A stretch of DNA of 64,000 bases from JANSYA01 sp965243385 (GCA_965243385.1 CBDEUV010000002.1:4216001-4280000), one strand, 5' to 3'. Positions 44,026 through 53,193 are shown, counted from the first letter of the stretch. Numbers and translations: made by a program. The notes: a model not told the origin generated them from the letters alone.

Positions 44026-44607
44026 GTGAAAACGGCGACTCGCAAGAAATCCACGGCCAGGAAAGGCTCCGTAAAAAAAGCCCCCTCCAAAAAGGCGGAC
44101 TCCGCGAAAATGGAATCTTCCGGCAAATCGAAATCCGATCAGGGCGCGGCCAAGTCCGGAGCCGACGCACAGCTGGCCGAGGTAGCCGGTCGTCTGGGCG
44201 CGCATCTGAAAGAGCTCGAAAAGGAATACGTCCGGCTCTCGGCGGAGCTGGAAAAGAAAAAGGCGACTCGCGCGAAACTCGCCGAGAAACGAGCCCAGAA
44301 TCCCGCCTGGAGCGACGAGGTCGCCCGGCGCCGTGCGGCCCGGCTTCAGCGCAATATCGATAAGTCGGGCGCCTACGTGCAAAAGCAGAGCGCGTTTTTG
44401 CGCAAGGTCAGAGCCTTTCACGAACGCAACGAGCGCATGCTGCAGATGATCGCCGAACGACTCGCGGAGTTGGAAGCGCAACTCTCCGGACCAGACGGTC
44501 CCACCCCCGCAGCCCGCGAACACTTTCAGCAAGAATTGATGGGCATGCTCGCCGAACTCCAGTCCATGCGTCAAAAACGCGAAAATCTACAAGCATCGGC
44601 TGAATAA
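44026..44607 (+). CDS. Coiled-coil protein with basic N-terminus
   Basis: A 193-residue protein of unknown function. The first 35 residues are rich in lysine, alanine and serine; residues about 48-190 are predicted coiled-coil (EKEYVRLSAELEKKKATRAKLAEK and similar heptads) with a break near 135-150 containing GPDGPTPAA. The start is GTG, 20 bases after mltG, so co-transcription is likely. The last codons (GCATCGGCTGAATAA) lie within the first copy of the hairpin repeat array, which thus supplies the C-terminus and stop codon. Confidence 0.7.
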   Translation: MKTATRKKSTARKGSVKKAPSKKADSAKMESSGKSKSDQGAAKSGADAQLAEVAGRLGAHLKELEKEYVRLSAELEKKKATRAKLAEKRAQNPAWSDEVARRRAARLQRNIDKSGAYVQKQSAFLRKVRAFHERNERMLQMIAERLAELEAQLSGPDGPTPAAREHFQQELMGMLAELQSMRQKRENLQASAE

Positions 44608-44800
44608 GCCGATGCGCGACTCCGCGCGTGCGCGGAGCAAGTACAAGCATCATCCGAAGGATGATGCGTGACCCAGAGGGCATCGGCTGAATAAGCTCTC
44701 AGCCCGGCGGCTGAGCCGGGGGATGCGCGACTCCGCCGGCACCAGCTTCGCCGCAGGCGAAGAAGCGGAGCAAGTACAAGCATCATCCGAAGGTCCCTGA
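44588..44800. repeat. Array of four variable hairpin repeats
   Basis: Units share TACAAGCATC ... GATGCGYGACYC with an insert that changes. Hairpin 1: GCATCGGC/GCCGATGC (44593-44615). Hairpin 2: CTCCGCG/CGCGGAG (44620-44637). Hairpin 3: GCATCATCC-GAA-GGATGATGC (44647-44667). Then a larger version of hairpin 1 (44680-44726) and of hairpin 2 (44731-44770, CTCCGC/GCGGAG with an inner CTTCGCC/GGCGAAG), and a cut hairpin 3 from 44780. About 85-100 bases repeat twice. It lies between converging genes and may end transcription; the changing inner arms with conserved outer sequence are notable. Confidence 0.85.
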
Positions 44801-44813
44801 CCCGGCGTTTGAG

Positions 44814-45929
44814 CTATTCTGCGGCGCGCAGGCCGTAGACTGTAACCGGTTCCTGGCGTCCGCGCAGCCGTAGTTTGCCCAGGCGCTCCAGGCCCTCGGT
44901 GAACGACGACAGATTTACAGTCTCTTCCGAAGCCAGAATGTCGAAGTCGACCTGCTTCGTGGATTGCTCCAGCCGCGCGGCGACGTTCACCGCGTCGCCC
45001 AGGATGGTCGTGCTGAACCGCTTTTCGGACCCGACGGTGCCGAGGATCACCTGGCCTGTGTGCAGGCCGATGCCGATGCGATACGGCAATAGATCCTGTT
45101 GTTTGCGTTCGAGATTATAATCTTTCAGGCCGCTCATCATCGAACGAGCGGCCCGCAGCGCCTGGCCGGCGTCGGGGAAGAGGGCCATGATCGCGTCGCC
45201 GATATATTTATCGATGACGCCGCCGTGATTCGCGATCGCCGGCGTAACGTGCGAATAAAAATTGTTAAGCTCCTGCATGACGGCGTCCGGGGCCTGCTGC
45301 TCCGACATGCTGGTAAAGCCGCGAATGTCCGCGAAGAGGACGGTGACGCCGACCATGCGCGAATCGCCCAGCCGGGTCTCCGCGATATTTTCGCGTTCCA
45401 GCAAGCGCAGGAATTCAGTGGGCACGAAGCGTTCGGAAGCGTGCAGCATGCGCTCCAGGCGATCCTGCAGGTGAATCAGCTCGGTAATATCGTTACGAAT
45501 GGCGATGTGTTCGCGAATGGCGCCTTCGCCGTCGACGATCGGAATCACCGTGGTTTTGACCCAGTAGCTTGATCCGTCTTTCGCGCGATTCTGGACGATG
45601 CCGTTCCAGACTTTCGCCGCTTTGATCGTGTCCCACAGATCGCGAAAGGCTTCCGCGGGCATTTCCGGATGGCGAACGATGCTATGGCGCTGTCCCATCA
45701 GTTCGTCCAGGCTGTACTGCGCGACGCGGCAGAATTCGTCGTTGGCGTAAGTGATGAAACCTTTCGGATCGGTTTTCGAAAGAATCGTGCTCTGGTCGAT
45801 CGCGTAGCGATATTGGTGCAGTAGATCTTCAGCCGAGATAGGATGTGTATGGTCGGGATGGATAATTGGCGATATGACGTTCAAATGATTCGAGTCTCCA
45901 GGCGAAATTCTTTGAGGAAAGATAGGCAC
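44814..45929 (-). CDS. PAS domain adenylate/guanylate cyclase
   Basis: A 371-residue cytoplasmic protein: a PAS domain (about 35-150; SKTDPKGFITYANDEFCRVAQ) followed by a class III nucleotidyl cyclase domain (about 185-370). Catalytic landmarks are VLFADIRGFTSMSE (metal aspartate), YIGDAIMALFPDA (second aspartate) and GDAVNVAARLEQ with the transition-state residues. Product is cAMP or cGMP; residues deciding adenine or guanine are not obvious. Start is GTG at 45929 with no good ribosome site, and a 10-bp inverted repeat begins two bases upstream. It could supply the ligand of the cyclic-nucleotide-binding proteins in the window. Confidence 0.88.
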   Translation of the reverse strand: MPIFPQRISPGDSNHLNVISPIIHPDHTHPISAEDLLHQYRYAIDQSTILSKTDPKGFITYANDEFCRVAQYSLDELMGQRHSIVRHPEMPAEAFRDLWDTIKAAKVWNGIVQNRAKDGSSYWVKTTVIPIVDGEGAIREHIAIRNDITELIHLQDRLERMLHASERFVPTEFLRLLERENIAETRLGDSRMVGVTVLFADIRGFTSMSEQQAPDAVMQELNNFYSHVTPAIANHGGVIDKYIGDAIMALFPDAGQALRAARSMMSGLKDYNLERKQQDLLPYRIGIGLHTGQVILGTVGSEKRFSTTILGDAVNVAARLEQSTKQVDFDILASEETVNLSSFTEGLERLGKLRLRGRQEPVTVYGLRAAE

Positions 45930-45930
45930 T

Positions 45931-45986
45931 GGTACGCGAATCGCACACTACCCGACTGAGTGGTTGCACATGAATTTTCGCGTACC
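45931..45986. repeat. Inverted repeat upstream of the cyclase gene
   Basis: GGTACGCGAA (45931-45940) and its exact reverse complement TTCGCGTACC (45977-45986) flank 36 bases just before the GTG of the cyclase gene. On the cyclase mRNA the arm would lie directly against the start codon and could hide it, or the site may bind a dimeric regulator. Confidence 0.6.
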
Positions 45987-46069
45987 GGCGCATCCCCGGA
46001 TATTCGCACGTGGCGAAATGTTACTTCTCTGTGACATGCGACAGGCCGATCGCTTCCGGAAAGGCGGCG

Positions 46070-46705
46070 CTAAGATTCCGCGAATTGTTTATGGATGCGT
46101 TTGAGCCACTTCGCGCGTCGCTCCGGGCTTACGAATTTGACCATATTGAAGCTGAGCCATTTAGGTTTGCCCAGGCCGATCTTAGAAAATGTTCCGGTAA
46201 AGAGCGCCTTGCGAATGGCGTTCCCGAAAAGGAATCGATAGATCAGCGAGGGCGTATTCATTGTCGTGATCAATGTGACTTTTTTGATGTTCGGAAGTAT
46301 CGAGACCATTCTGATATCCGAATTCGCGTAGCGATAAACCAGTCCTGGGAAAATAACTTTGTCGACGAATCCCTTGGTCAGCGCCGGCATAAGCTCCCAC
46401 CAGATCGGAAAGATAAACACAAGATGCCTGGCTTCCCGTAAGCGGGCGGCGTATTCTACGGCCTGCGGGTCCAATTCCGCCAGGGCCTGATCCGCGTCGC
46501 TCGCGACGCCGGAATTCTGGATCGCTCGCATCTGCGCGAATATCTTGAGATCCCGCGCGGTCATCACCGGATTGAATTCATCCCGATCGAGGTGGATTAA
46601 GTCGACTTCATCGCCCCGTTCTTTCAGACCGGCCAGGGCGCTTTCCAGAATCGCCGCGCAGAAGCTCTTTTCGTAGGGATGGTTAAAGACGATTACGGTT
46701 TTCAT
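46070..46705 (-). CDS. NAD(P)H-dependent quinone oxidoreductase (flavodoxin-like fold)
   Basis: A 211-residue FMN/FAD protein of the NQO1/KefF/MdaB type: MKTVIVFNHPYEKSFCAAI at the N-terminus, FIFPIWWELMPALTKGFVDKV in the flavin site. These enzymes reduce quinones by two electrons and protect against redox stress. ATG 46705 is used. It lies 45 bases after a Crp/Fnr-type regulator on the same strand, which may control it. Confidence 0.87.
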   Translation of the reverse strand: MKTVIVFNHPYEKSFCAAILESALAGLKERGDEVDLIHLDRDEFNPVMTARDLKIFAQMRAIQNSGVASDADQALAELDPQAVEYAARLREARHLVFIFPIWWELMPALTKGFVDKVIFPGLVYRYANSDIRMVSILPNIKKVTLITTMNTPSLIYRFLFGNAIRKALFTGTFSKIGLGKPKWLSFNMVKFVSPERRAKWLKRIHKQFAES

Positions 46706-46749
46706 GATCCAGTAATACACTGAATCATTGCGGGGCGCATTATCGTATG

Positions 46750-47334
46750 TTAAGAAGTTTCGCGCCGAACGCGGTTTCGTATGCGGCTTAACGATACGGG
46801 CGTGATGCCGAGATACGAAGCGATATGCTGCTGCGAGACCCGGTTCAGTATATGCGGGGCATTATTGACCAGGTCCAGGTATCTTTTCTCAGGAGAGTCC
46901 CGGATCCGTGAAATGAACAGCGAGAGGTACGCGTCCATCCGGCCGGAAACGTACTCCAGCAGGGCGTCTTTGATTTCGGGCGCAAGCGCAAGCAGGCCGG
47001 GTATATCTTTGTTGTGTATGGCGACCAATTCGCAGGGTTCTATCGTTTCGAGGGAATACTCCCCGGGCTCCCCGGTGCGAAAACTGCGAAACGAGGAAAC
47101 GAACTGGTCTTCGAAGAAAAACTGTATCGAAATCTCCTTCCCATCTTCGTTGAAGAACATTCGAATCGCGCCCTTAACGATGAAAAACATGTACTTCGAA
47201 ACGTCGCCTTCGCGCAGGAGCATTGTTTTGGATTTGACCGAGCGCTGCTGGAAGATCTTCTGAAAGTCCCGGTCGCTGACATCCACCATCGGGAATAGAC
47301 GCCGGAGCCTGTCGTTCGCTTCTCGGTTTGTCAT
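46750..47334 (-). CDS. Crp/Fnr-family transcriptional regulator
   Basis: A 194-residue regulator with an N-terminal cNMP-binding-like beta-roll (about 25-125) and a C-terminal winged HTH (VSQQHIASYLGITPVSLSRIRNRV). The cassette does not show the canonical FGE...RxA residues clearly, so the effector may be something other than cAMP. No iron-sulfur cysteine set is seen. It precedes the quinone reductase gene and follows a receiver-cyclase gene on the same strand. ATG 47334 matches the domain start. Confidence 0.83.
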   Translation of the reverse strand: MTNREANDRLRRLFPMVDVSDRDFQKIFQQRSVKSKTMLLREGDVSKYMFFIVKGAIRMFFNEDGKEISIQFFFEDQFVSSFRSFRTGEPGEYSLETIEPCELVAIHNKDIPGLLALAPEIKDALLEYVSGRMDAYLSLFISRIRDSPEKRYLDLVNNAPHILNRVSQQHIASYLGITPVSLSRIRNRVRRETS

Positions 47335-47386
47335 AGTCGGGCCTGGGTCCGTTACGCTGCCTGCTGTGAACAGCCTCGGCCGCCGT

Positions 47387-48499
47387 TTACATACCGATTT
47401 TCGTGCGGTCTTTGAACTCTTCGAGTACGTAAACGTCCACCGGTTCGGCCTTACCGCGAATCGGCATCTTGCCCGCGTCGCGAATGACCACATCGTCGCT
47501 TACCGCCTCAAGGGTCGCCGCGTCCATGACGATGTCGGTCCCGATGGTTTTGGTCAGATCCTGCAAGCGCGCCGCCAGGTTGACGGGATCGCCGAGCACG
47601 GTATATTCCATTCGCCGCCAGGAGCCAACGTTGCCCGCGAAGATGCGTCCGGTGGCCATTCCGATGCCGATGCGCAGCGGTTCGCCGCCGGGCAGCGCGA
47701 TGGCGCCCTGATCGTTGAAGATGTCGATATAATTGCGCATGTAGGCCGCGGTTTTGACGCAATTGTAGGCGTCGCTTTCCGTCGGCACGGGACAGCCGAA
47801 GGTCGCGAGCAGTCCGTCGCCGGTCAGTTTGTTCACCGAACCCAGATTGCCGAAGACGATGTCCATCAGGTCGCTCAGCAGACTGCTCAAAAAGTCCGCG
47901 AAGTCTTTGGGATCCATCTGCTCGGCGATGCCGGTCGAGTTGCGAATGTCCATAAAGAGCAACGACGCCGGTAAGTTCGTGCCGCCCAGCTCCGTCGAAA
48001 TCTCTTCGGAGAGAATTTTGTCGACCAGGTCGAACGAAAAATATTTCGAGAGCAGACCCTTTTCGCGCTCCAGCTTGCTGTTCAGCTTGTTGAGCTGGCG
48101 TTTGTAATCGAGCAGTTCGAGCGAGTTCTGGACTTTAAGCGTCAGCTCGGCCATGCGAATGGGCTTTACGATATATTCGCTCGCGCCGCTCGACAGGCAG
48201 ACGATCGTCGTCTCTTCGGTATCGTCCGACGACATAATCATCACCGGGATTTCCGCCGTGCGGGGGTCCTCGCGAATTTCTTTGAGCACGATCATGCCCG
48301 GCGTTTCCGGCAGATACAAATCGAGCAGCACCAGATCGGGAGTCCAATCCTCCAGAATCTTGAGACCGGCCGAGCCGTCTTCGGCGGCGCGCACCTCGTA
48401 GCCCAGCATGGAAACATACTGTCGAATCAGCGCCAGTTGATCAGGATCGTCTTCGATGATCAGGATGCGGCTTGGATTTTTTTCGCCGGCGGTATTCAT
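47387..48499 (-). CDS. Response regulator fused to class III nucleotidyl cyclase
   Basis: A 370-residue protein: CheY-like receiver (about 10-125) with acidic pair EDDPD, phospho-acceptor D60 in VLLDLYLP and lysine in YIVKPIRM; a short coiled-coil linker; and a cyclase domain (about 175-360) with LLFMDIRNSTGIAE, KLTGDGLLATFG and VLGDPVNLAARLQD. Phosphorylation by an unknown histidine kinase would control cyclic nucleotide synthesis. It follows an HDOD gene at 19 bases on the same strand. No kinase gene with an H-box is in the window. Confidence 0.9.
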   Translation of the reverse strand: MNTAGEKNPSRILIIEDDPDQLALIRQYVSMLGYEVRAAEDGSAGLKILEDWTPDLVLLDLYLPETPGMIVLKEIREDPRTAEIPVMIMSSDDTEETTIVCLSSGASEYIVKPIRMAELTLKVQNSLELLDYKRQLNKLNSKLEREKGLLSKYFSFDLVDKILSEEISTELGGTNLPASLLFMDIRNSTGIAEQMDPKDFADFLSSLLSDLMDIVFGNLGSVNKLTGDGLLATFGCPVPTESDAYNCVKTAAYMRNYIDIFNDQGAIALPGGEPLRIGIGMATGRIFAGNVGSWRRMEYTVLGDPVNLAARLQDLTKTIGTDIVMDAATLEAVSDDVVIRDAGKMPIRGKAEPVDVYVLEEFKDRTKIGM

Positions 48500-48518
48500 A
48501 GTTGCGTCGCGACGGGCT

Positions 48519-49361
48519 TCAACCGCCGACGACCTGTCTGTAGAAAGGATGGTCTTTGATCAATCCCATACGTTGTTCGCTGAATTCGCGTTCCACCGTT
48601 TCGCCGCATTTGTAGAAATCAATCAGTCCCGATTTGCGCGCCTGGTCGCGTTCGTACAGTCCCAGGCCCAGCATTTCGCGCGAAATCAGACTGGCCAGCG
48701 CCGTCAGACGGACGATGTCGGTGGTATCGTTGAGGCGCGCGGCGTCGAAGTTGTGGCCTGAAATGATATCCTGCAGCTCCTGCGGCAATTTCCAGGTGTT
48801 GAAGACCGTACGACCGACCTCGACGTGGTCGGTCTGAAATTGTTCACGTTCGTGTTCGATGAAATCGACTTTGTCGAATTCAGCCAGATCGAGCAGCCGA
48901 GAATATTTACCGCCGTAGTTGATGGCGAGAATGGTCATGCCGATTTTATGCAGCAGCCCGCCGACGAAAATCTCGTCGCGAAGTTCTTTGTGACCGAGTT
49001 TCTGGCTCAGATCCTGGGCCACGAGGGCCGTTACGATCGGGAGTTCCTGAATATATTTCTCGAGCAATTCGCCTTTTATGTTCATGCTCAGGCTTTTGGT
49101 CGAAAGCAGGATCACCAGGTTTTTTACGGTCTTCAGCCCGAGCAGAGTAATCGCATCGCGCAGCGTTTTGATTTTGCCCGAGCGTCCATAGAAAGCGGAA
49201 TTTGAAATACGCAGGATCTCGGCGCTGACCCCTTTGTCGGGGCTGACGATCTGTTCCATGCTGTAGCTGCTCGCGTCCATCGAGTCGGGATCATACTGCA
49301 TGATCTGAATCGCGACCATGGAGAGGGGCGGAATTCGTGTCTCTGTGAAGTCTTCTTTCAT
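48519..49361 (-). CDS. HDOD domain protein
   Basis: A 280-residue protein of the HDOD family (a relative of HD phosphohydrolases usually lacking full metal sites) covering residues about 20-220: FAISNSAFYGRSGKIKT-like start, GGLLHKIGM and VEVGRTVFNTWKLP. HDOD proteins are scaffolds in signalling and cell-cycle or motility control. ATG 49361 is selected (GGAA at 7 bases); ATG 49391 adds 10 residues. It is followed closely by the receiver-cyclase gene, suggesting a two-gene signalling unit. Confidence 0.82.
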   Translation of the reverse strand: MKEDFTETRIPPLSMVAIQIMQYDPDSMDASSYSMEQIVSPDKGVSAEILRISNSAFYGRSGKIKTLRDAITLLGLKTVKNLVILLSTKSLSMNIKGELLEKYIQELPIVTALVAQDLSQKLGHKELRDEIFVGGLLHKIGMTILAINYGGKYSRLLDLAEFDKVDFIEHEREQFQTDHVEVGRTVFNTWKLPQELQDIISGHNFDAARLNDTTDIVRLTALASLISREMLGLGLYERDQARKSGLIDFYKCGETVEREFSEQRMGLIKDHPFYRQVVGG

Positions 49362-49419
49362 ACTGGCGTTCCGGCTGCGGTTCCTGGACATAGATACCAG
49401 CCGCGTACCGAGAAAAAAG

Positions 49420-51816
49420 TCATTTTTTTCGGCGCCCGCGCTGCCCCGCGCCTTTGCCGCCCGATTTCCTGGAGCGTTTCGCGGAGGCGCCGCCCTCCAA
49501 TGAATCGCGGGAGCCACGGGGTTTGCGGGATTGAAATACCGGCTTGCAGAAAATGCGCATCACCTCGGTGTCCAGACGGTCGAGTTCCAGTTGCCACTCT
49601 TCGCCCAGCAGCGCGGGGCGTCCCAGGTTTTTGATAAAGGCGGAGAACTTGTCAGTGAGCAATAGTTCGCGTTCGTTCGTCAGGTGGTGCGCTTCCACGA
49701 TCGCTTCGGTGGGCATACCTTCGATTTCCAGAAATACGCGATCATACTTAAAGCCGGTGATGAATCCGGTAAAAGTGGTAATGCCCTCCTGCTGGATATA
49801 GCGCATTACTTTTAGGCGAAAGACGTCGCGCTCCGCCTCCATGGCCCGGCGCTCCTGTTCGCTGGTATGCGTTCCCAGATCGCTCGCTTCTTCGGCGGTA
49901 TAAAACGCTTTCTTCTTTTCGAGAATATTCTGCAGCGCGCGATGCACTACCAGGTCCGGATAGCGACGAATCGGCGAAGTGAAATGGCAGTAGTCGTCGA
50001 AACCGAGGCCCCAGTGTCCGCCGGGTTCCGGGCTGTAGGTCGCCTGCATGAAGCTGCGCAATAGCAGCGTCTGAAAAATATGTTCCAGCCGCGGCCCGCC
50101 GATGTGTTGTTCGACCGCCTCCACCGCTTTCGTAATCGAAGCGTGTCGTGCGTCTTTCAGGCGAAAATTGATATTGTACGATTCGAAGAACTGATTCAAA
50201 TTCGCCAGCTTCGTGGGATCCATGGGCTCATGCACGCGATAGAGCGCGTTCGCTTTCTTTTTGCGCAGATAAGCGCCCACGCAGATATTCGCCGAGAGCA
50301 TACATTCTTCGATGAGCATGCTGGACTTGAGGCGGTCGGCGTAGCTGATGGAATCGATGCGGTCCGTCTCGGGATTGATCTTCACTTTCGCTTCGGGCAA
50401 ATTCAGGTCGATGCGGCCGGATTTCATGCGGCGTTTTCGCTGGGCCTTCGCCATTTTCCAGAGCTCGACGACCATTCCGGAAATCGACTTCGCGACTTTT
50501 TTTCCGTCGAGGCCGGGACGATTTAAGGCGCCGTCCAAAAAGCTTTCGGCGATATCGTAGGTCAGGCGCTGGTCGACTTTGATGATCGATTTGTAGAAAC
50601 TCGCGGACAGGATCTTGCCGTCTTTGGTTTGCAGCTCCATTTCGCAGGTGAAGGCCAGGCGATTCTTGTGCGCCACCAGCGAACACAGGTTTTCCGAAAG
50701 CGACGGCGGAAGCATCGGCACCACGCGGTTCGAAAGATAGTACGAGGTCGAGCGACGCAGAGCTTCTTTATCGAGATCCGAATCGCGCTGCACATAATGG
50801 GCGACGTCGGCGATGCTTACGTACAGTTTCGCCCTGCCGCGTCCCGCGGGAACATAAGTCAGCGCGTCGTCGAAGTCTTTGGAATCCGCGCCGTCGATCG
50901 TAATCGTCGGCAACTCGCGCAGATCCTTGCGTTTTTTCCAGTTGTGTACGTTCTGTGGGCCGGGTTCCTCGTCGATTTCCGGAGGCATTGCGATCTGCGA
51001 GGGATAAGCCGGATTCAGATCGTATTTCATCAGAATGCGCGCGAAATCGATGTCAAGATCGGTATCGTCTTCGAAACGTTCAAAGAGCGCTTCGAGCACT
51101 GACGCGCCTTGATAGTTCATACGTTTGCCGGTCAGGCGCACGACGATGACCGTATCGGCTTTGAGTCGTTCGCGTGAATCCTCCGGCAGGCGGGATACGT
51201 CGGCGCAGGCTACGAGTTTCGAAGGTAGATCCAGGGTCTCGCCGGCGGCGAATTTACCGGAGGGTCCCTGCAATAAGCGCATGCGATGATAGGTGCGCGA
51301 ACGTTGCTGTACGTCCATCACCGTGCCTTCAAACCGATCGCGGCTGCGGTCTTTCAGTCGCACGACGACCAGATCGCCGTCGAGGGCGCTGCGGGCGTCC
51401 GGCGGGGAAACGAATATTTCGCGGGCGACGGCGCTGGCTCCGCGAATGGCGACGAAGCCGGGCCCCTTCGGGCTGAACGAAATGCGACCGGTCAGATAAA
51501 AAGGCTTTCGAATTTCAATTTTGGAAACGCCGACGAATTGAATCGCGCCGAGCTCCGCCAGGAGCTCCAGGATTTCATGGATCTCCTGAAAATCGTGTTC
51601 TTTCTTTTTGGCGGACCGGGAGCGCCCCTTCGATTTTTTGGTGTCTCCGCCGTCCTCGTTTCGCGAGCGGGATTTCTTTTTCGGGGGCTCGTTCAGCGCG
51701 CGCTGAACGTCTTTGATTTTAATTGTTTCGCCGGCGTTGCGTTCGAGAAAACGCAGCAGCGGCGACGCGGTTGACGGCGCCGAAACGCCGCGCGGAAAGG
51801 GGGAATAGGATTTCAT
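49420..51816 (-). CDS. rnr: Ribonuclease R
   Basis: A 798-residue 3'-5' exoribonuclease. A winged-helix/OB region leads to the RNB catalytic domain with the metal-binding motif ADSKDFDDALTYV and YSPEPGGHWGLGFDDYCHFTSPIRRYPDL, then an S1 domain near 700. Two basic low-complexity regions are unusual: an insert near residues 48-75 (PPKKKSRSRNEDGGDTKK...) and a C-terminal tail of about 35 residues (RKSGGKGAGQRGRRKK), although basic tails do occur in some RNase R. It lies in a minus-strand run with tsaB and tsaE upstream. Confidence 0.94.
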   Translation of the reverse strand: MKSYSPFPRGVSAPSTASPLLRFLERNAGETIKIKDVQRALNEPPKKKSRSRNEDGGDTKKSKGRSRSAKKKEHDFQEIHEILELLAELGAIQFVGVSKIEIRKPFYLTGRISFSPKGPGFVAIRGASAVAREIFVSPPDARSALDGDLVVVRLKDRSRDRFEGTVMDVQQRSRTYHRMRLLQGPSGKFAAGETLDLPSKLVACADVSRLPEDSRERLKADTVIVVRLTGKRMNYQGASVLEALFERFEDDTDLDIDFARILMKYDLNPAYPSQIAMPPEIDEEPGPQNVHNWKKRKDLRELPTITIDGADSKDFDDALTYVPAGRGRAKLYVSIADVAHYVQRDSDLDKEALRRSTSYYLSNRVVPMLPPSLSENLCSLVAHKNRLAFTCEMELQTKDGKILSASFYKSIIKVDQRLTYDIAESFLDGALNRPGLDGKKVAKSISGMVVELWKMAKAQRKRRMKSGRIDLNLPEAKVKINPETDRIDSISYADRLKSSMLIEECMLSANICVGAYLRKKKANALYRVHEPMDPTKLANLNQFFESYNINFRLKDARHASITKAVEAVEQHIGGPRLEHIFQTLLLRSFMQATYSPEPGGHWGLGFDDYCHFTSPIRRYPDLVVHRALQNILEKKKAFYTAEEASDLGTHTSEQERRAMEAERDVFRLKVMRYIQQEGITTFTGFITGFKYDRVFLEIEGMPTEAIVEAHHLTNERELLLTDKFSAFIKNLGRPALLGEEWQLELDRLDTEVMRIFCKPVFQSRKPRGSRDSLEGGASAKRSRKSGGKGAGQRGRRKK

Positions 51817-51847
51817 AGGATTATTAATACTTCTTAAGATAACAAAT

Positions 51848-52651
51848 TTATTTCGGAGGTTCCGATACTTGATTTTTATTCTGAAATTTACTCGTGGCTG
51901 GATCTTCGCGCAGATAATCCGGGACGAGTTCGCGCCAGCCGCTTTCGCGTACGCCGGGAGCCAGGCACAGGTCGCGCAGTTGCCCTGCCGTAGGCGCTTG
52001 CATCGGACGCCAGTCCTGAATCTTCAGACGGTCCGCGTCTGCGCGCAGGCCGGACACGGAAGGCTCTCGTATATATTTGCGCACGCTTTCGCGGTCGTCG
52101 ACGTACACGAGGGCGTCGGGAGAACGTTCGAAGAGGCGGGCGAGAAACGCGTCGGGCGGGAGATCCTGAGCGTCGGTCGTGCTGTCCGTGACAATCGCGC
52201 CGGAGAGCGCGGCGTCAATCGTGCTGTGGGCAGCAAATACCCGCTCCTGTTTGCCGTCGATCATAATCGCAATCTCCTGCGCGGGGGCGGCGCCCGCTTT
52301 GCGGGCCGCGAGAGCGCACGAATGCAGATACAGAGCGGTCGAAGGCAGGGATCGTACGGGAATATCCCAGAGCTGGGCCAGGTTGCGCGCGGCCCCGACG
52401 CTGATGCGCGTGCCCGTGAAGCTGCCGGGACCGCGAGTGGCCGCCAGCCAGTCGGGACGCGCAATGCCGCCGCGTTGCAGCAGCCCCCCGATGTCGGGGA
52501 TCAGGCGGCGAAAGGATTCCCGCGGAGCTTCGGTCGCCAGCGAGCAGTCCGGCGGGAATTCCCGCTCGTCACTGACCAGCCCGGCGACGAGCCAGCGATT
52601 CGTGGCTTCGATCGCCAGACAGACCTGCCGTGTTTTCGCGATGTCGTTCAT
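51848..52651 (-). CDS. tsaB: tRNA threonylcarbamoyladenosine biosynthesis protein TsaB
   Basis: A 267-residue TsaB, the inactive partner of TsaD in making t6A37 on ANN-decoding tRNAs. Seen: CLAIEATNRWLVAGLV near the N-terminus, the ATRGPGSFTGTRISVGAARNLA block and DGKQERVFAA. ATG 52651 shares ATGA with the stop of tsaE, so the two are coupled. tsaD is not in the window. The C-terminal 15 residues are polar. Confidence 0.9.
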   Translation of the reverse strand: MNDIAKTRQVCLAIEATNRWLVAGLVSDEREFPPDCSLATEAPRESFRRLIPDIGGLLQRGGIARPDWLAATRGPGSFTGTRISVGAARNLAQLWDIPVRSLPSTALYLHSCALAARKAGAAPAQEIAIMIDGKQERVFAAHSTIDAALSGAIVTDSTTDAQDLPPDAFLARLFERSPDALVYVDDRESVRKYIREPSVSGLRADADRLKIQDWRPMQAPTAGQLRDLCLAPGVRESGWRELVPDYLREDPATSKFQNKNQVSEPPK

Positions 52652-53193
52652 GAAAGTCGATACAGGCGCAGGCGGCGCGCTTCTTCGTCGTCCGCGTACG
52701 CGTCTGTAGTTTTCGGGGATAGTGAATCGAGCGGAACGAGTTCCAGCGCCAGACGATAGCGCGGCATTGTCGGTGGAATGGCGTCGGCGGCGCGTTGCCA
52801 CCACTCGATGGCGTGCAGACGGGCGGGGGCGTCGGCCGGCGGGCTTGCTTCCCATCGTTCGATAAAATCCAGATCCGCCAGTTCGTCGGCGCCGCTCAGT
52901 CGATACAGATCGTAATGATAGAGATCGCAGGCCTGCGGAACGCGGCGCGGATTTTCGTAAACATTCAGCAAGTTGAAGGTAGGGCTGTTGATATTCGTAT
53001 TCCCGTCAAAGCCCAGCACCGGGCCCAGCGAGCGCACGAAGGCGGTCTTGCCCGCGCCGAGTTCACCTTCCAATAACAGCAGGCAATTGCGATGTGCGGA
53101 GAGATGCTCGCGATAGATATCCGCGCTCGCGCGGGCGGTTTCGGAAAGATCGCCGACCAGCCGTTCCATCACGAGCGGCTCAGGGATTTTCAT
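52648..53193 (-). CDS. tsaE: tRNA threonylcarbamoyladenosine biosynthesis ATPase TsaE
   Basis: A 181-residue P-loop ATPase needed for t6A synthesis with TsaB and TsaD. Walker A is GELGAGKT (43-50), followed by the family motif NSPTFNLLNVYE and DLYHYDLYRL. Overlaps tsaB by 4 bases and the upstream membrane protein gene by 4 bases, so all three are translated as a chain. Confidence 0.93.
   Translation of the reverse strand: MKIPEPLVMERLVGDLSETARASADIYREHLSAHRNCLLLLEGELGAGKTAFVRSLGPVLGFDGNTNINSPTFNLLNVYENPRRVPQACDLYHYDLYRLSGADELADLDFIERWEASPPADAPARLHAIEWWQRAADAIPPTMPRYRLALELVPLDSLSPKTTDAYADDEEARRLRLYRLS

Noticed and set aside
44588..44800. Possible CRISPR array
   Set aside because: Only about four units, the conserved parts flank variable palindromic arms rather than unique spacers, and no cas genes are present.
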